A DNA stretch of 64,000 nt from Microbacterium invictum. GTDB taxonomy: Bacteria > Actinomycetota > Actinomycetes > Actinomycetales > Microbacteriaceae. The notes beneath the pieces are model-generated. The model did not search any database and had not been told where the DNA came from. It saw nothing but the letters and a program-made list of their open reading frames with translations. The DNA lies in the NCBI RefSeq assembly GCF_014197265.1, contig NZ_JACIFH010000001.1, forward strand, positions 992,001-1,056,000. The letters run 5' to 3'. Shown here in pieces: positions 1 to 10,104 of this stretch. The position numbers were made by a program, and so were the translations under genes. Numbering within the stretch: position 1 is the stretch's first letter; each line of letters opens with the position of its first letter.

Positions 1-1
1 G

Positions 2-853
2 CTGTCCGGCGCGCTCCACGGGCTGACCCGCGTGCGCGGCTTCACCCAGGACGACTCGCACCTGTTCGTCACCGAGGACCAGCTCGAGACAGAGGTGACC
101 CGGGTGCTCGAGTTCGTCATCTCGATGCTGCGCGATTTCGGGCTGGACGACTTCGAGCTCGAGCTGTCGATGCGCGACGACGAGAAGGAGAAGTGGATCG
201 GCTCGGAGGAGTTCTGGGAGTACTCGACCGATGCGCTGCGCAACGTCGCGGTGGCCAGTGGCCTCAAGCTCACCGAGGTGCCGGGCGAGGCGGCGTTCTA
301 CGGCCCGAAGATCGACCTGAAGACCCGGGATGCCATCGGTCGCACCTGGCAGCTGTCCACTGTCCAGGTGGATCCGAACCTGCCCGAGCGCTTCGGCCTG
401 GAGTACACCGGTCCCGACGGCGAGAAGCACCGCCCCATCATGATCCACCGGGCGCTGTTCGGCTCGATCGAGCGGTTCTTCGCAATTCTGCTCGAGCACT
501 ACGCCGGCGCATTCCCGGTCTGGCTGTCGCCGGTGCAGGTGGTGGGAATTCCGGTGGCCGAGCAGTTCGGGCCGTACCTCGACGAGATCGTGGAACGGTT
601 GCGGGCCGCGGGTGTGCGTGCCGAGGTCGACCACTCCGACGACCGCATGCAGAAGAAGATCCGCACCCACACCACGCAGAAGGTGCCGATCCAGCTGATC
701 GCGGGGGAGCAGGACCGCTCCGCCGGCACCGTGTCGTTCCGCTTCCGCGACGGATCGCAGACCAACGGCATTCCCGTCGACGACGCGATCGACCGCATCG
801 TCGCAGCGATCGCGGCGAAGACCCTCGTCGACACCGCCGAGGACCTCGCGTGA
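2..853 (+). CDS. thrS: threonine--tRNA ligase, C-terminal part (5' truncated by window edge)
   Basis: Charges tRNA-Thr with threonine in the cytoplasm. The frame is open from base 2, so only the last 283 residues are present. Class II motif 2 ([12 protein letters not shown]) is at the very start. Motif 3 follows ([16 protein letters not shown], with the His expected to bind the active-site zinc), then the anticodon-binding domain from about residue 175 ([12 protein letters not shown]) with the usual ending AGEQD. The stop codon overlaps the GTG of the HIT gene by 4 bases. The thrS-HIT order is conserved in actinobacteria. Identification is firm; the N-terminal editing and catalytic parts are not visible. 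Confidence 0.97.
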   Translation: MSGALHGLTRVRGFTQDDSHLFVTEDQLETEVTRVLEFVISMLRDFGLDDFELELSMRDDEKEKWIGSEEFWEYSTDALRNVAVASGLKLTEVPGEAAFYGPKIDLKTRDAIGRTWQLSTVQVDPNLPERFGLEYTGPDGEKHRPIMIHRALFGSIERFFAILLEHYAGAFPVWLSPVQVVGIPVAEQFGPYLDEIVERLRAAGVRAEVDHSDDRMQKKIRTHTTQKVPIQLIAGEQDRSAGTVSFRFRDGSQTNGIPVDDAIDRIVAAIAAKTLVDTAEDLA

Positions 854-1404
854 CGGACGGGCCCGGCCTGGAAGAGGCCGCGACGCTCGCGGGCGTGCCG
901 GACGAATTCCAGCGTCTGTGGACGCCGCACCGCATGGCGTACATCCAGGCCGGGCCCGAGCCGCTGCGTGACGAATGCCCGTTCTGTGCGGCACCGGGGC
1001 GCGGCGACGAGGACGGTCTGATCGTCGCGCGCGGCACGACCGCATATGTGCTGCTGAACCTGTTCCCGTACAACTCGGGGCATCTGCTGGTATGCCCGTA
1101 TCGTCACATCGCGACGTACGACCAGGCGACAGCCGAGGAGGTCGCCGAGATCGGCGCGCTCACACAGGCCGCGATGCGCGTGCTGCGCACGGTGTCGCGC
1201 TGCGACGGCTTCAACCTGGGCATGAACCAGGGCGCGGTCGCCGGCGCGGGCGTCGATGGGCACCTGCACCAGCACGTCGTGCCACGGTGGGCGACCGACG
1301 CGAACTTCTTCCCGATCATCGCCAAGACCAAGGCCCTGCCGCAGCTGCTCGGCGAGGTACGGGATGCCGTGGCCGCGGCCTGGCCGCACCCGGCGACCGG
1401 CTGA
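850..1404 (+). CDS. HIT family protein, probable Ap4A phosphorylase/hydrolase
   Basis: A 184-residue histidine-triad protein. The triad HLHQHVV is at about residues 137-143, and an upstream DECPFC cysteine pair near residue 40 resembles the metal-binding pair of actinobacterial diadenosine tetraphosphate phosphorylases. The GTG at 850 is chosen because it overlaps the thrS stop as GTGA, the usual coupling here. The same thrS-HIT pair occurs in Mycobacterium tuberculosis (Rv2614c-Rv2613c), where the HIT protein degrades Ap4A, a by-product of tRNA synthetases. Function is inferred from family and neighbour; substrate is not shown by sequence alone. The pgsA and mannosyltransferase genes that follow it in mycobacteria are absent here. 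Confidence 0.9.
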   Translation: MTDGPGLEEAATLAGVPDEFQRLWTPHRMAYIQAGPEPLRDECPFCAAPGRGDEDGLIVARGTTAYVLLNLFPYNSGHLLVCPYRHIATYDQATAEEVAEIGALTQAAMRVLRTVSRCDGFNLGMNQGAVAGAGVDGHLHQHVVPRWATDANFFPIIAKTKALPQLLGEVRDAVAAAWPHPATG

Positions 1405-1591
1405 ACCGCATCACCTTCGCCGCGGGCGGCGATTCTCCGCAGATCTCGGGTGGACGCAGCGATCGCATGTGAGGGCCGCCTGGCTTCGGGGTGATGATCC
1501 TCGGCTCCTGCCGCACGGTCACCTCCTCGTCGACCAGCAGCAGCCCGGCACCGAGACGCGGGTCGCGAAGACCCCGCCGACCGTCGAACGT

Positions 1592-1610
1592 GGGTGCGCT
1601 CAGCGCACCC
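1592..1610. terminator. compact hairpin at the end of pdxY, possible bidirectional terminator
   Basis: A perfect 8-base inverted repeat (GGGTGCGC/GCGCACCC) with a three-base loop. The loop TCA is exactly the pdxY stop codon read on the minus strand. It lies between the convergent HIT and pdxY genes. No T-run follows on either side, so factor-independent termination is only a possibility. The rest of the 1405-1599 gap holds nothing recognisable. Confidence 0.45.
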
Positions 1611-2451
1611 GGGTGACCTCGAACTGCAGGCGGGGATGGGCGTAGGACTCTTGCGATTCGACGAGCCGCAGTTCACGGTCGCCCGACTCGTACGTGTTCT
1701 GCAGCAGGTCGAAGACGCTCGAGGTGGTCTTCGCGAGGGCGGACGCCGCGTCGCCGCTGCCGCGATAGTGCGCAGTGAACAGTGCCGCGGTGACGTCGCC
1801 CGAGCCGTTGGCCTTGAACGCGATGTGCGGGGTCTGCACGATCCAGGCGCCGTCGTCGTTCACGGCGAGCATCTCGATCGTGCCCTCGGGGCGGTCGGGC
1901 CGCTCGACGCTGGTGACCAGCACCGTGCGCGGGCCCATCTCGCGCGCGAGGTCGACCGCTGCCAGCGTCGACTCGAGGTCGTCCGGCTCGGTCTCGGTGA
2001 GGAAGCCCAGCTCGAACTGGTTCGGGGTGATGATGTCGGCGGCCGGCACCACCCGGTCGCGGAGCAGGATCGGGATGGCCGGCGCGACGAAGCAGCCGGA
2101 CTTGGCGTTGCCCATCACCGGGTCGCATGAGTACACGGCATCCGGATTCGCGGCCTTCACCCGGGCGACGGCGTCGAGGATGACATCGGCGATGCCCTCG
2201 CCGCCCTGGTAGCCCGACAGCACGACGTCGATGTCGCCGAACGCACCGCGCTCCTCGATGCCGGTGATGACGTCGCGGACGTCGTCGGGCGAGATGAGCG
2301 GGCCTCGCCAGGCGCCGTAGCCGGTGTGGTTCGAGAAGTTCACCGTGTAGACCGGGAGCACCTCCACGCCGATCCGCTGGAGCGGGAAGACGGCGGCGGA
2401 GTTGCCCACGTGTCCGAAGGCGACGGCGGACTGGATGGAGAGGATCTTCAC
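1600..2451 (-). CDS. pdxY: pyridoxal kinase PdxY
   Basis: Phosphorylates pyridoxal to PLP (B6 salvage). It has 283 residues, normal for PdxY. The N-terminus VKILSIQSAVAFGHVGN is the family's substrate-binding strand, a CDPVMG segment sits in the middle, and KANGSGDVT carries the anion hole and catalytic Asp (the ribokinase-fold G-[TS]-G-D motif). GTG at 2451 is chosen because it starts directly on the conserved sequence; longer in-frame starts would extend into pdxR and add low-complexity residues. It lies 7 bases after the pdxR stop on the same strand, so regulator and kinase probably form one operon divergent from pdxST. Confidence 0.93.
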   Translation of the reverse strand: MKILSIQSAVAFGHVGNSAAVFPLQRIGVEVLPVYTVNFSNHTGYGAWRGPLISPDDVRDVITGIEERGAFGDIDVVLSGYQGGEGIADVILDAVARVKAANPDAVYSCDPVMGNAKSGCFVAPAIPILLRDRVVPAADIITPNQFELGFLTETEPDDLESTLAAVDLAREMGPRTVLVTSVERPDRPEGTIEMLAVNDDGAWIVQTPHIAFKANGSGDVTAALFTAHYRGSGDAASALAKTTSSVFDLLQNTYESGDRELRLVESQESYAHPRLQFEVTRVR

Positions 2452-2458
2452 CGGTCGA

Positions 2459-3817
2459 TCATCCCACTTTCGATTCAGCCCCCACGCGGGCAGCGTGGAC
2501 GGCGGCGGCCAGGTCGTCCGCCAGTTGGTCGGCGGCGGTGTCGTCGAGGTCGTGCACGGTGAGCCGCAGGTGGCGTGCGGCATCGTCATCGGCCAGCTGG
2601 AACTCGGCGCCCGTGCGGGCGAGCCAGCCGCGTCGCATGAGCTGCTCGGTCACATCGCGCGCCGGCGCGGGCAGAGTGAGCCAGAGATTGAGACCGTCGC
2701 CGACCCTGCAGTCGATGCCGCGCGCGGCGAGCCGCCCCGCGAATGCCGCGTTGCGCGCGGCGTAGTGTGCGGCCGCGCCGGAGATCTGCGCGGTCACCCG
2801 CACGTCGGTCAGCTGCGCGAGCGCCAGTCGTTGCAGCAGGTGACTGACCCAGGTGGTGCCCGGGCTCAATCGCTGTGCGAGCCGGTCGGCCGTCTCCGGG
2901 TCGCTGGCGGTGACCGCGAGGCACATGTCGGGTCCGAGGAACTTCGAGACCGAGCGCACCAGCGCCCATCGGCGGTGTCCGGGCCCGATCAGCGAGTGGT
3001 AGGGCCGAGTCGACAGCATCGAGAAGTGGTCGTCCTCGATCACGAGCACGTAGGGGTGGTCCGCCAGGACGGCACGCAGCGCAGCGGCACGTGCGGCGCT
3101 CAGGCTCGCGCCGGTGGGGTTCTGCGCCCGCGGCGTGCACACGACGGCGCGCACACCCGCGTCCAGCGCCGCGTCGAGCCCTGCCACCGTCATCCCCTCG
3201 GCATCGACCGGCACGGGCACCGGGCGATAGCCGCCCAGGCGCACGGTGTTCAGGCTCGCCAGGAAGCACGGATCTTCGAGGGCGACGGCGTCGTCGCGGG
3301 TCAGCGCCTGCGAGAGCAGCCGGTCGACGGCGTCGGCCGCGCCGCTGGTGATGGTCAGCTCACGGTCCAGTGCCGGGTCGATCGCCTCACCGAGCCACTC
3401 GTGCGCCCAGAGCTCGAGATCGGGGTCGATGACCGGCTCGCCGTACAGCACCGGTCGCCCCGCCAGGCTCGTGAGCGCATCGGCGATGTCCGGGATGCGC
3501 TCGGGGTCGGGGTTGCCTGTGCCGATGTCGCGCAGCACGGTCCCCGCCGCAAACCCCTCCTGCGCCACCGGAGCACGATCGGCGACGCGGGTCCCGCCGC
3601 GTCCGCGGGTGACGACCACTCCCGCCTGCGTCAGCTGGCGGTAGGCGGCGTTGACGGTGTTGCGGTTGACGCCCAGCTGCTCGGCGAGCGCCCGCACCGA
3701 CGGCAGCGCCTCACCGGCGCGCAGGTCTCCCTGCTCGACGCGCTCACGCACGCTCTCGGCGATCTGGCTCGCCGTGCCGCCGCTGATCCGCACCTGTACC
3801 CGCACACTCCTCGTCAC
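2459..3817 (-). CDS. pdxR: MocR/GntR-type transcriptional regulator PdxR with aminotransferase-like domain
   Basis: A 452-residue fusion of a GntR winged helix (residues about 10-75, with [20 protein letters not shown] as recognition region) to a fold-type I aminotransferase domain used as a PLP sensor. The PLP lysine is Lys292 in [13 protein letters not shown] at 3817 follows an AGGTGA Shine-Dalgarno, and an in-frame TGA lies just upstream. It is divergent from pdxST and is followed by pdxY, the classic arrangement of PdxR, which activates pdxST when PLP is low and represses itself. The aminotransferase part probably lacks enzymatic activity, as in known MocR proteins; this is inference. Confidence 0.93.
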   Translation of the reverse strand: MTRSVRVQVRISGGTASQIAESVRERVEQGDLRAGEALPSVRALAEQLGVNRNTVNAAYRQLTQAGVVVTRGRGGTRVADRAPVAQEGFAAGTVLRDIGTGNPDPERIPDIADALTSLAGRPVLYGEPVIDPDLELWAHEWLGEAIDPALDRELTITSGAADAVDRLLSQALTRDDAVALEDPCFLASLNTVRLGGYRPVPVPVDAEGMTVAGLDAALDAGVRAVVCTPRAQNPTGASLSAARAAALRAVLADHPYVLVIEDDHFSMLSTRPYHSLIGPGHRRWALVRSVSKFLGPDMCLAVTASDPETADRLAQRLSPGTTWVSHLLQRLALAQLTDVRVTAQISGAAAHYAARNAAFAGRLAARGIDCRVGDGLNLWLTLPAPARDVTEQLMRRGWLARTGAEFQLADDDAARHLRLTVHDLDDTAADQLADDLAAAVHAARVGAESKVG

Positions 3818-3835
3818 GTCCGTTCACCTGCCACG

Positions 3836-3841
3836 AGTGTA
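3836..3841 (-). promoter_or_regulatory. -10 box for pdxR-pdxY
   Basis: TACACT on the minus strand, 18 bases before the pdxR GTG. It fits the actinobacterial TANNNT consensus and would give a leader of about 12 bases carrying AGGTGA. Confidence 0.5.
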
Positions 3842-3862
3842 TGTGCTGGTGCGTGCTATCTT

Positions 3863-3876
3863 TTGGCCTAGGCCAA
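3863..3876. promoter_or_regulatory. 14-bp perfect palindrome in the pdxR/pdxS intergenic region, candidate operator
   Basis: TTGGCCTAGGCCAA is a perfect palindrome. It lies 1 base downstream of a TATCTT -10-like box (3857-3862) reading toward pdxS. Its position between a MocR-type regulator and its expected targets makes it a candidate PdxR-binding site. MocR sites are more often direct repeats, so this is inference. Confidence 0.5.
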
Positions 3877-3902
3877 TGGATGCCGGTGCCCCGGCATCCA
3901 TT
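3875..3902 (+). promoter_or_regulatory. 12-bp stem-loop in the pdxS leader
   Basis: Perfect 12-base arms (AATGGATGCCGG and CCGGCATCCATT) around a TGCC loop, sharing two bases with the palindrome just upstream. If transcription starts near 3869, the hairpin would form near the 5' end of the pdxST mRNA. It ends 28 bases before the Shine-Dalgarno, so it does not mask translation directly. It could stabilise the mRNA or be a second protein site. Confidence 0.6.
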
Positions 3903-3944
3903 CATCATCGAATCGGCGCCCGCCCGCGCCGGAAGGAGACCGCT

Positions 3945-4831
<887 letters not shown>

Positions 4832-4835
<4 letters not shown>

Positions 4836-5425
4836 CATCGAGTCCGCGCGTCGGCGTCCTGTCCCTGCAGGGCGACGTCCGCGAGCACGTGCGCGTGCTC
4901 ACCGTGCTCGGCGCGGACGTCTCACTGATCCGGCGGCCCGGCGAACTGGCATCCATCGACGGACTCGTGCTCCCCGGCGGCGAATCCAGCGTGATCGACA
5001 AGCTCGCGCGGGCGTTCGGCATGCAGCAGCCGGTGCGTGCGGCGATCGCCGGTGGGATGCCGGTGTACGGCACGTGCGCGGGCATGATCCTGCTCGCCGA
5101 CGACATCACCGACGGCATCGCGGGGCAGGAGACCTTCGGCGGACTCGACGTCACCGTGCGGCGCAATGCGTTCGGCAGTCAGGTCGACTCGTTCGAGACC
5201 GACCTGGACGTCCCCGCACTGGGCGCACCGCCGGTGCACGCGGCGTTCATCCGCGCGCCCCTCGTCGAGGCGGTCGGCGAAGGGGTCGACGTGCTCGCAT
5301 CGCTGGACGACGGGCGGGTGGTCGCCGTCCAGCAGGGCGGGCTGCTGGCGACCGCGTTCCACCCCGAGGTGACGGGGGAGCACCGCTTCCACGCGCTCTT
5401 CCTCGATCTCGTGCGCGGTAGGTAG
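4832..5425 (+). CDS. pdxT: pyridoxal 5'-phosphate synthase, glutaminase subunit PdxT
   Basis: Class I glutamine amidotransferase that releases ammonia from glutamine and channels it to PdxS. It has 197 residues. The nucleophile is Cys82 in YGTCAGMI. The GGESSV loop (near residue 50) and the His-Glu pair in FHPEVTGEH complete the triad. GTG at 4832 overlaps the pdxS stop. It ends 9 bases before the convergent decarboxylase-like gene, with no room for a separate terminator. Confidence 0.97.
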
Positions 5426-5434
5426 CGCCACCGC

Positions 5435-6817
5435 TCACGCGCGCGGGTCGAGCTCCTCCACCAGGCGCGCGATGGCCGCGACGGTGCGGTCGATGTCGTC
5501 GTCGGTGGTCGCCCACGACGACATCGAACAGCGCAGCGTCGCGTGCCCCGCCCACTCGGCGCCGGTGAGCGCCGCCGTGCCGTCGACGAGGATCGCGGCG
5601 CCGAGGGCGCGAGTCGCGGCGCCCGACTCGAGGCGGAACATCACCTGCGTGTAGTCGACGTCGTTGACGAGGTGGATGCCGGGGATCTCACGCAGGCCCG
5701 CTTCAAGGCGCTGCGCGCCGGCGTGGAGCCGATCGACGAGGCCCTCGACCCCGCGGCGTCCGAGACTTCGCAGCGCCGCCCAGGCGGGCACGCCCCGGGC
5801 GCGCCGGGAGAGTTCGGGCGTGACGTCCCAGGGATCCAGGCCGGCGTAGACGAGGTAGTCCCCGCCGGTGCGGAACATGGCGATGGAGTCCGCCGGGTCG
5901 CGGACGATCGCCATCCCGCAGTCGTACGGCACGTTCAGCGTCTCGTGGGCATCGGTGGTCCACGAATCGGCGTCGGCGGCGCCCTCGGTGAGGTGCCGCA
6001 GGCGCGACGACGCGGCCGCCCACAGTCCGAACGCGCCGTCGACGTGCACCCAGGCACCGTGCTGCCGGGCGAGGGGTATGAGGTCGGTGAACGGGTCGAA
6101 CGCCCCGGTGTGCACCTCGCCCGCCTGCAGGCACACGATCGTCGGCGTGCCGGCGCCGCCGGCGAGCGTCGCCTCGAGGGCCGCGGGGAGCATGCGGCCC
6201 TGGTCGTCGGTGTCGACGACCACGAGCTCATCGGAGCCGATGCCGCAGAACCGCGCGGCGCGATCGACCGACGCGTGCCGGTGCGCGCCCACCACCAGCC
6301 GCACCGGCGGGGCACCGCGCAGTCCCTGACGCGTGAGGTCCCAGCCCGCGCGGCGCAGGACGGCGTGCTGTGCCGTGGCCAGGCACACGAAGTTCGACAC
6401 CTGCGCGCCGGTGACGAACCCGACCGATGCCTCGGTGGGCAGTCCCATGAGCTCGCAGATCCATCGCCCCGCGATGCGCTCGAGTGCCACCGTCGCGGTC
6501 GTCATCGTGCTCGACCCGGAGTTCTGGTCCCAGGTCGACACGAGCCAGTCGGCGGCGAGGGCCGCGGGCAGGGTTCCGCCGATGACGAATCCGAAGAACC
6601 GGCCGCCGGGGATGGCGACGAGGCCCGGATCAGCCCGCGTGGCGAGCTGGGTGACCACCGCTGCGGCATCCTCGCCCTCGTCGGCGAGCGGCCCGTCGAA
6701 GACGGCCAGCATGTCGTCCAGCGTGGCGTGCGGCCACACGGGCCGGTCGTTCAGCGACTGCAGGAAGCCGGCGGCGGCGCGATGCGCGGCATCCAGCGCC
6801 CGTTCTCTCTCGCTCAT
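5435..6817 (-). CDS. group II PLP-dependent decarboxylase homologue with catalytic lysine replaced by Glu
   Basis: A 460-residue member of the aromatic-amino-acid/glutamate decarboxylase family. N-terminal WPHATLDDML, the helix GSSTMTTATVALERI and the cofactor-strand region VHVDGAFGLWAA are all normal. The PLP-binding motif that normally reads H-K reads DAHETLNVPYDCG, with Glu292 where the Schiff-base lysine should be (codon at 5942-5944). No nearby lysine compensates. The reading frame is intact, so this is not a decayed gene. ATG at 6817 fits the family N-terminus; an upstream GTG would add about 11 residues. It sits tail-to-tail with pdxT. It may be inactive, may use another chemistry, or may bind PLP non-covalently. 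Confidence 0.85.
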   Translation of the reverse strand: MSERERALDAAHRAAAGFLQSLNDRPVWPHATLDDMLAVFDGPLADEGEDAAAVVTQLATRADPGLVAIPGGRFFGFVIGGTLPAALAADWLVSTWDQNSGSSTMTTATVALERIAGRWICELMGLPTEASVGFVTGAQVSNFVCLATAQHAVLRRAGWDLTRQGLRGAPPVRLVVGAHRHASVDRAARFCGIGSDELVVVDTDDQGRMLPAALEATLAGGAGTPTIVCLQAGEVHTGAFDPFTDLIPLARQHGAWVHVDGAFGLWAAASSRLRHLTEGAADADSWTTDAHETLNVPYDCGMAIVRDPADSIAMFRTGGDYLVYAGLDPWDVTPELSRRARGVPAWAALRSLGRRGVEGLVDRLHAGAQRLEAGLREIPGIHLVNDVDYTQVMFRLESGAATRALGAAILVDGTAALTGAEWAGHATLRCSMSSWATTDDDIDRTVAAIARLVEELDPRA

Positions 6818-6893
6818 ACGTTGAGTGTTGCGCCGCAGGGACTGCGACACAACGGGGCGGCCTTCGCTCGTCGGCGCCGGCGCGTGTCGCGGG

Positions 6894-6899
6894 TAGACT
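6894..6899 (+). promoter_or_regulatory. -10 box for yebC
   Basis: TAGACT, matching TANNNT, 27 bases before the yebC GTG. The predicted short leader carries the GAGAGGAG ribosome site. Confidence 0.6.
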
Positions 6900-6926
6900 G
6901 ATCCACGGTTTCTCGAGAGGAGCACC

Positions 6927-7685
6927 GTGAGCGGTCATTCCAAGTGGGCGACGACGAAGCACAAGAAGGCGATCATCGATTCGCGGCGTGCCAAGTCGTT
7001 CGCCAAGCTGATCAAGAACATCGAAGTCGCGGCCAAGATCGGCGGGGCCGACATCTCCGGCAACCCGACCCTCTACGACGCCATCCAGAAGGCCAAGAAG
7101 ACCTCGGTCCCCAACGACAACATCGACCGCGCCGTCAAGCGCGGCGCGGGCATCGGCGGCGAAGCCGTCGAGTACACCTCGATCATGTACGAGGGCTACG
7201 GTCCGAACGGCGTGGCGCTCATGATCGAGTGCCTCACCGACAACAAGAACCGCGCTGCCGCAGAGGTGCGCACCGCGCTCAGCCGCAACGGCGGCAACCT
7301 CGCCGACCCGGGCAGCGTCGCCTACAACTTCACCCGCAAGGGCGTCATCGTCGTCACCGGCGAGGGCACCACCGAAGACGACGTCATGCTGGCCGTTCTC
7401 GAGGCGGGCGCGGAGAACGTCGAGCCGCACCCGGACGGCTTCGAGGTGATCACCGAGGCGCACGACCTGGTGACCGTGCGCACCGCGCTGCAGGATGCCG
7501 GGATCGACTACGAATCGGCAGACGTCGAGTTCGTCCCGAACCTCAAGGTCGAGATCGACGCCGACGCGGCGCGCAAGATCTTCCGGCTGATCGACGCGCT
7601 CGAAGACAGCGACGACGTGCAGAACGTCTTCAGCAACTTCGATCTCAGCGCCGAGGTGCAGGCCGAGCTCGAGCAGGACGACTGA
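6927..7685 (+). CDS. yebC: YebC/PmpR family protein
   Basis: A 252-residue member of the YebC/TACO1 family. It begins with the invariant [13 protein letters not shown] and contains [17 protein letters not shown] near residue 95. Members act as transcriptional regulators or as translation factors that help ribosomes through proline-rich stretches. GTG at 6927 follows GAGAGGAG. It lies directly upstream of ruvCAB, a linkage conserved across bacteria including mycobacteria (Rv2603c). Regulation of ruv genes is possible but not shown by the sequence. Confidence 0.95.
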   Translation: MSGHSKWATTKHKKAIIDSRRAKSFAKLIKNIEVAAKIGGADISGNPTLYDAIQKAKKTSVPNDNIDRAVKRGAGIGGEAVEYTSIMYEGYGPNGVALMIECLTDNKNRAAAEVRTALSRNGGNLADPGSVAYNFTRKGVIVVTGEGTTEDDVMLAVLEAGAENVEPHPDGFEVITEAHDLVTVRTALQDAGIDYESADVEFVPNLKVEIDADAARKIFRLIDALEDSDDVQNVFSNFDLSAEVQAELEQDD

Positions 7686-7722
7686 CGGGCGTTTCGCGCG
7701 CCGACGGCGGCCGTTCCGCGCG

Positions 7723-7728
7723 TAGCGT
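7723..7728 (+). promoter_or_regulatory. -10 box for ruvC, predicted leaderless transcript
   Basis: TAGCGT ends 6 bases before the ruvC GTG, so the transcription start should coincide with the start codon. There is no Shine-Dalgarno of the normal type in the gap. Confidence 0.6.
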
Positions 7729-7734
7729 GGGGGA

Positions 7735-8298
7735 GTGGCATCCCGTCTTCGCGTTCTCGGCATCGACCCCGGCCTGACCCGCTGCGGCATCGGTGTCGTG
7801 GATGTCGCGCGAGACCGGTCCGCCACGCTCGTGCACGTCGGCGTCGTGCGCTCGTCGCATGAGCTGCCCATCGAGCAGCGACTCGCCCTGATCGCCGCCG
7901 GCATCCGCGAGGTCCTCGCCGCGCACCGGCCCGACGCGGTCGCGGTGGAGCGCGTGTTCGCGCAGCAGAACCGTCACACCGTGATGGGTACCGCGCAGGC
8001 CAGCGGCATCGCACTGCTGCTCGCCGCCGAGCATGGCGTCCCGGCCGCCACTCACACACCGTCCGAGGTGAAGGCCGCGGTCACCGGCTACGGGGCGGCC
8101 GACAAGCTGCAGGTGCAGACGATGGTGGCGCGGGTGCTGCGGCTGGATGCGCTCCCGCAGCCGGCCGATGCCGCGGACGCGCTCGCCTTGGCGCTCTGCC
8201 ACGCCTGGCGGCGCGGGACGGGCGTCGCCGGCGGCACCGCCGCCCTGACGCCGGCGCAGCAGGCCTGGGCCGACGCCGAGCGGATGGCGCGGCGCTGA
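7735..8298 (+). CDS. ruvC: crossover junction endodeoxyribonuclease RuvC
   Basis: Cuts Holliday junctions during recombination. It has 187 residues. The RNase H-like acidic site is visible: Asp11 in [11 protein letters not shown], Glu72 in VAVERVF, and the C-terminal [15 protein letters not shown] with the last Asp residues. GTG at 7735 starts seven residues before the first strand, and a TAGCGT box lies just before it, suggesting a leaderless mRNA. It is followed after 58 bases by ruvA, which has its own predicted promoter. Confidence 0.96.
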   Translation: MASRLRVLGIDPGLTRCGIGVVDVARDRSATLVHVGVVRSSHELPIEQRLALIAAGIREVLAAHRPDAVAVERVFAQQNRHTVMGTAQASGIALLLAAEHGVPAATHTPSEVKAAVTGYGAADKLQVQTMVARVLRLDALPQPADAADALALALCHAWRRGTGVAGGTAALTPAQQAWADAERMARR

Positions 8299-8344
8299 CA
8301 CGGCGCTGATGCGTGTCGGTCGAACAAACGTCCGAAGTGCCACG

Positions 8345-8350
8345 TAGGCT
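8345..8350 (+). promoter_or_regulatory. -10 box for ruvA, predicted leaderless transcript
   Basis: TAGGCT ends 6 bases before the ruvA ATG. The spacing places +1 on the start codon. Confidence 0.6.
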
Positions 8351-8356
8351 CGCAGC

Positions 8357-8989
8357 ATGATCTCCTCGCTGCGCGGTCGCGTCCTCCACCTCGATGCGGA
8401 CAGCATCATCGTCGACGTCGGCGGCGTGGGCTTCGCAGTGGCCGTCACGCCGCAGGTGTCGCGCGAGTTCCACATCGGCGACGAGGTCGTGCTGCACACG
8501 ATGCTGATCGTCCGCGAGGACGCACTCTCGCTGTACGGGTTCCGGGAGCGCGACGAGCTCACCGTCTTCACGCAGCTGCTGAGCGTGTCGGGGGTCGGTC
8601 CGAAGTCCGCGTTGGGTGTCATGGCGTCGCTCACCGTCGGGCAGATCGCAGAGGCGGTCACGGCGGAGGATGATGCGCCGTTCCGCCGCGTCTCGGGAAT
8701 CGGACCGAAGACGGCCAAGCTCATCGTCGTCCAGCTCGCCGGCAAGCTGGCGTCGCTGCCGGCCTCGTCCGGCGCGACCGGCGGCAACTCACCGGTGGCG
8801 GGCCAGGTGGTCTCGGCGCTGACCGCGCTCGGCTGGAACGAACGGGTGGCGGTCGAGGCGGTGACCGCGGTGAGCGCGGATGCGTCGGCGACCGAGCTGT
8901 CGACTGTGCCGGCCCTCCTGAAGCTCGCACTCGGCCACCTCGGACCCGCGCGCAAGGATCAGGCGAACCGGGAGCAGACCGGTGTCTGA
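8357..8989 (+). CDS. ruvA: Holliday junction branch migration complex subunit RuvA
   Basis: Binds the four-way junction and loads RuvB. It has 210 residues. The N-terminal OB fold begins [12 protein letters not shown]. Two helix-hairpin-helix elements are clear ([12 protein letters not shown] and [12 protein letters not shown], residues about 76-125), and a flexible linker leads to the C-terminal RuvB-contact domain from about residue 145. The stop lies inside the ruvB start region (8-base overlap), so the two are translationally coupled. Confidence 0.97.
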   Translation: MISSLRGRVLHLDADSIIVDVGGVGFAVAVTPQVSREFHIGDEVVLHTMLIVREDALSLYGFRERDELTVFTQLLSVSGVGPKSALGVMASLTVGQIAEAVTAEDDAPFRRVSGIGPKTAKLIVVQLAGKLASLPASSGATGGNSPVAGQVVSALTALGWNERVAVEAVTAVSADASATELSTVPALLKLALGHLGPARKDQANREQTGV

Positions 8990-10025
8990 GCCCATCGACC
9001 ACATGATCGATCCGGCGCTGCCCGAGGACGATACCGAACTCGCGGTCGAGGGCGCCCTGCGTCCGGGGTCGCTCGCCGAGTTCATCGGCCAGCACAAGGT
9101 TCGCGGTCAGCTGCAACTGCTGCTCGACGCCGCGCGCATCCAGCAGCGGCCCCCCGACCACATCCTGCTGTCGGGCCCTCCCGGGCTCGGCAAGACGACG
9201 CTCGCAATGATCGTCGCCCATGAGAGCGACCGGCCCCTGCGACTGTCGAGCGGTCCCGCCATCCAGCACGCCGGCGACCTCGCCGCACTGCTGAGCAGCC
9301 TCGTTCCCGGAGAAGTCCTCTTCATCGACGAGATCCACCGCATGGCGCGCTCCGCCGAAGAAATGCTGTACCTCGCGATGGAGGACTTCCGCATCGACAT
9401 CATGGTCGGCAAAGGCGCCGGGGCCACGAGCATCCCGCTCGACCTGGCCCCGTTCACCCTCGTGGGGGCGACGACCCGCTCCGGGCTGCTGCCGAATCCG
9501 CTGCGCGACCGGTTCGGCTTCACCGCCCACCTGGAGTACTACGAGCCCCACGAGCTGGAGAAGGTGATCGAGCGCTCGGCGTCGATGCTGAATGTGTCGG
9601 TTCCCCCCGCGGCGAGGGCCGAGATCTCGCGACGCTCGCGGGGGACCCCGCGTATCGCGAACCGCCTGCTGCGCCGCGTGCGCGACTTCGTGATCGTCCA
9701 CGGCGGCACCGCGGGTGCCGCCTCCGAGGGTGATGTCGCCGCCGCGCTCGAGCTGTACGACGTCGACTCGATCGGCCTCGACCGCCTCGACCGCGCGGTG
9801 CTGGACGCGCTGATCCGGCGCTTCCGCGGGGGACCGGTCGGGCTCAACACGCTCGCGGTGACCGTCGGCGAGGAGGGCGAGACCATCGAATCCGTGGTCG
9901 AGCCGTACCTCGTGCGCATCGGACTCATGGGACGGACGCCCCGCGGGCGCATCGCCACGCCCGAGGCGTACGCGCACCTGCGCATCGCGCACCCGGAGGG
10001 TGCGCTGAGATTCGATGACCTATAA
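8982..10025 (+). CDS. ruvB: Holliday junction branch migration DNA helicase RuvB
   Basis: Hexameric AAA+ motor that drives branch migration with RuvA. It has 347 residues. Walker [10 protein letters not shown] is near residue 66, Walker [11 protein letters not shown] near residue 110, sensor 1 GATTRSG, the arginine finger region NPLRDRF, and a winged helix at the C-terminus ending in [21 protein letters not shown] at 8982 overlaps ruvA. A TATAAT box for the downstream sec genes overlaps the ruvB stop codon. Confidence 0.97.
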   Translation: MSEPIDHMIDPALPEDDTELAVEGALRPGSLAEFIGQHKVRGQLQLLLDAARIQQRPPDHILLSGPPGLGKTTLAMIVAHESDRPLRLSSGPAIQHAGDLAALLSSLVPGEVLFIDEIHRMARSAEEMLYLAMEDFRIDIMVGKGAGATSIPLDLAPFTLVGATTRSGLLPNPLRDRFGFTAHLEYYEPHELEKVIERSASMLNVSVPPAARAEISRRSRGTPRIANRLLRRVRDFVIVHGGTAGAASEGDVAAALELYDVDSIGLDRLDRAVLDALIRRFRGGPVGLNTLAVTVGEEGETIESVVEPYLVRIGLMGRTPRGRIATPEAYAHLRIAHPEGALRFDDL

Positions 10026-10026
10026 T
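10021..10026 (+). promoter_or_regulatory. -10 box for yajC-secD-secF
   Basis: TATAAT, the full bacterial consensus and rare in DNA of this GC content. It overlaps the TAA stop of ruvB. Transcription would start near 10033, giving a leader of about 70 bases before yajC. No clear -35 box is visible. Confidence 0.6.
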
Positions 10027-10104
10027 CGCTGAAGGCTTTCGCCCACATCTCCCGACGCAGCGCTGCACGCGCCGCACACCACCGTGAAAGGTGCCCCCGC
10101 CTCC

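Noticed and set aside
1316..1600. Minus-strand open stretch in the HIT-pdxY gap reading VTVRQEPRIITPKPGG
   Set aside because: It overlaps the HIT gene end, has no ribosome site and no recognisable domain. A decayed gene fragment cannot be excluded but is not supported.
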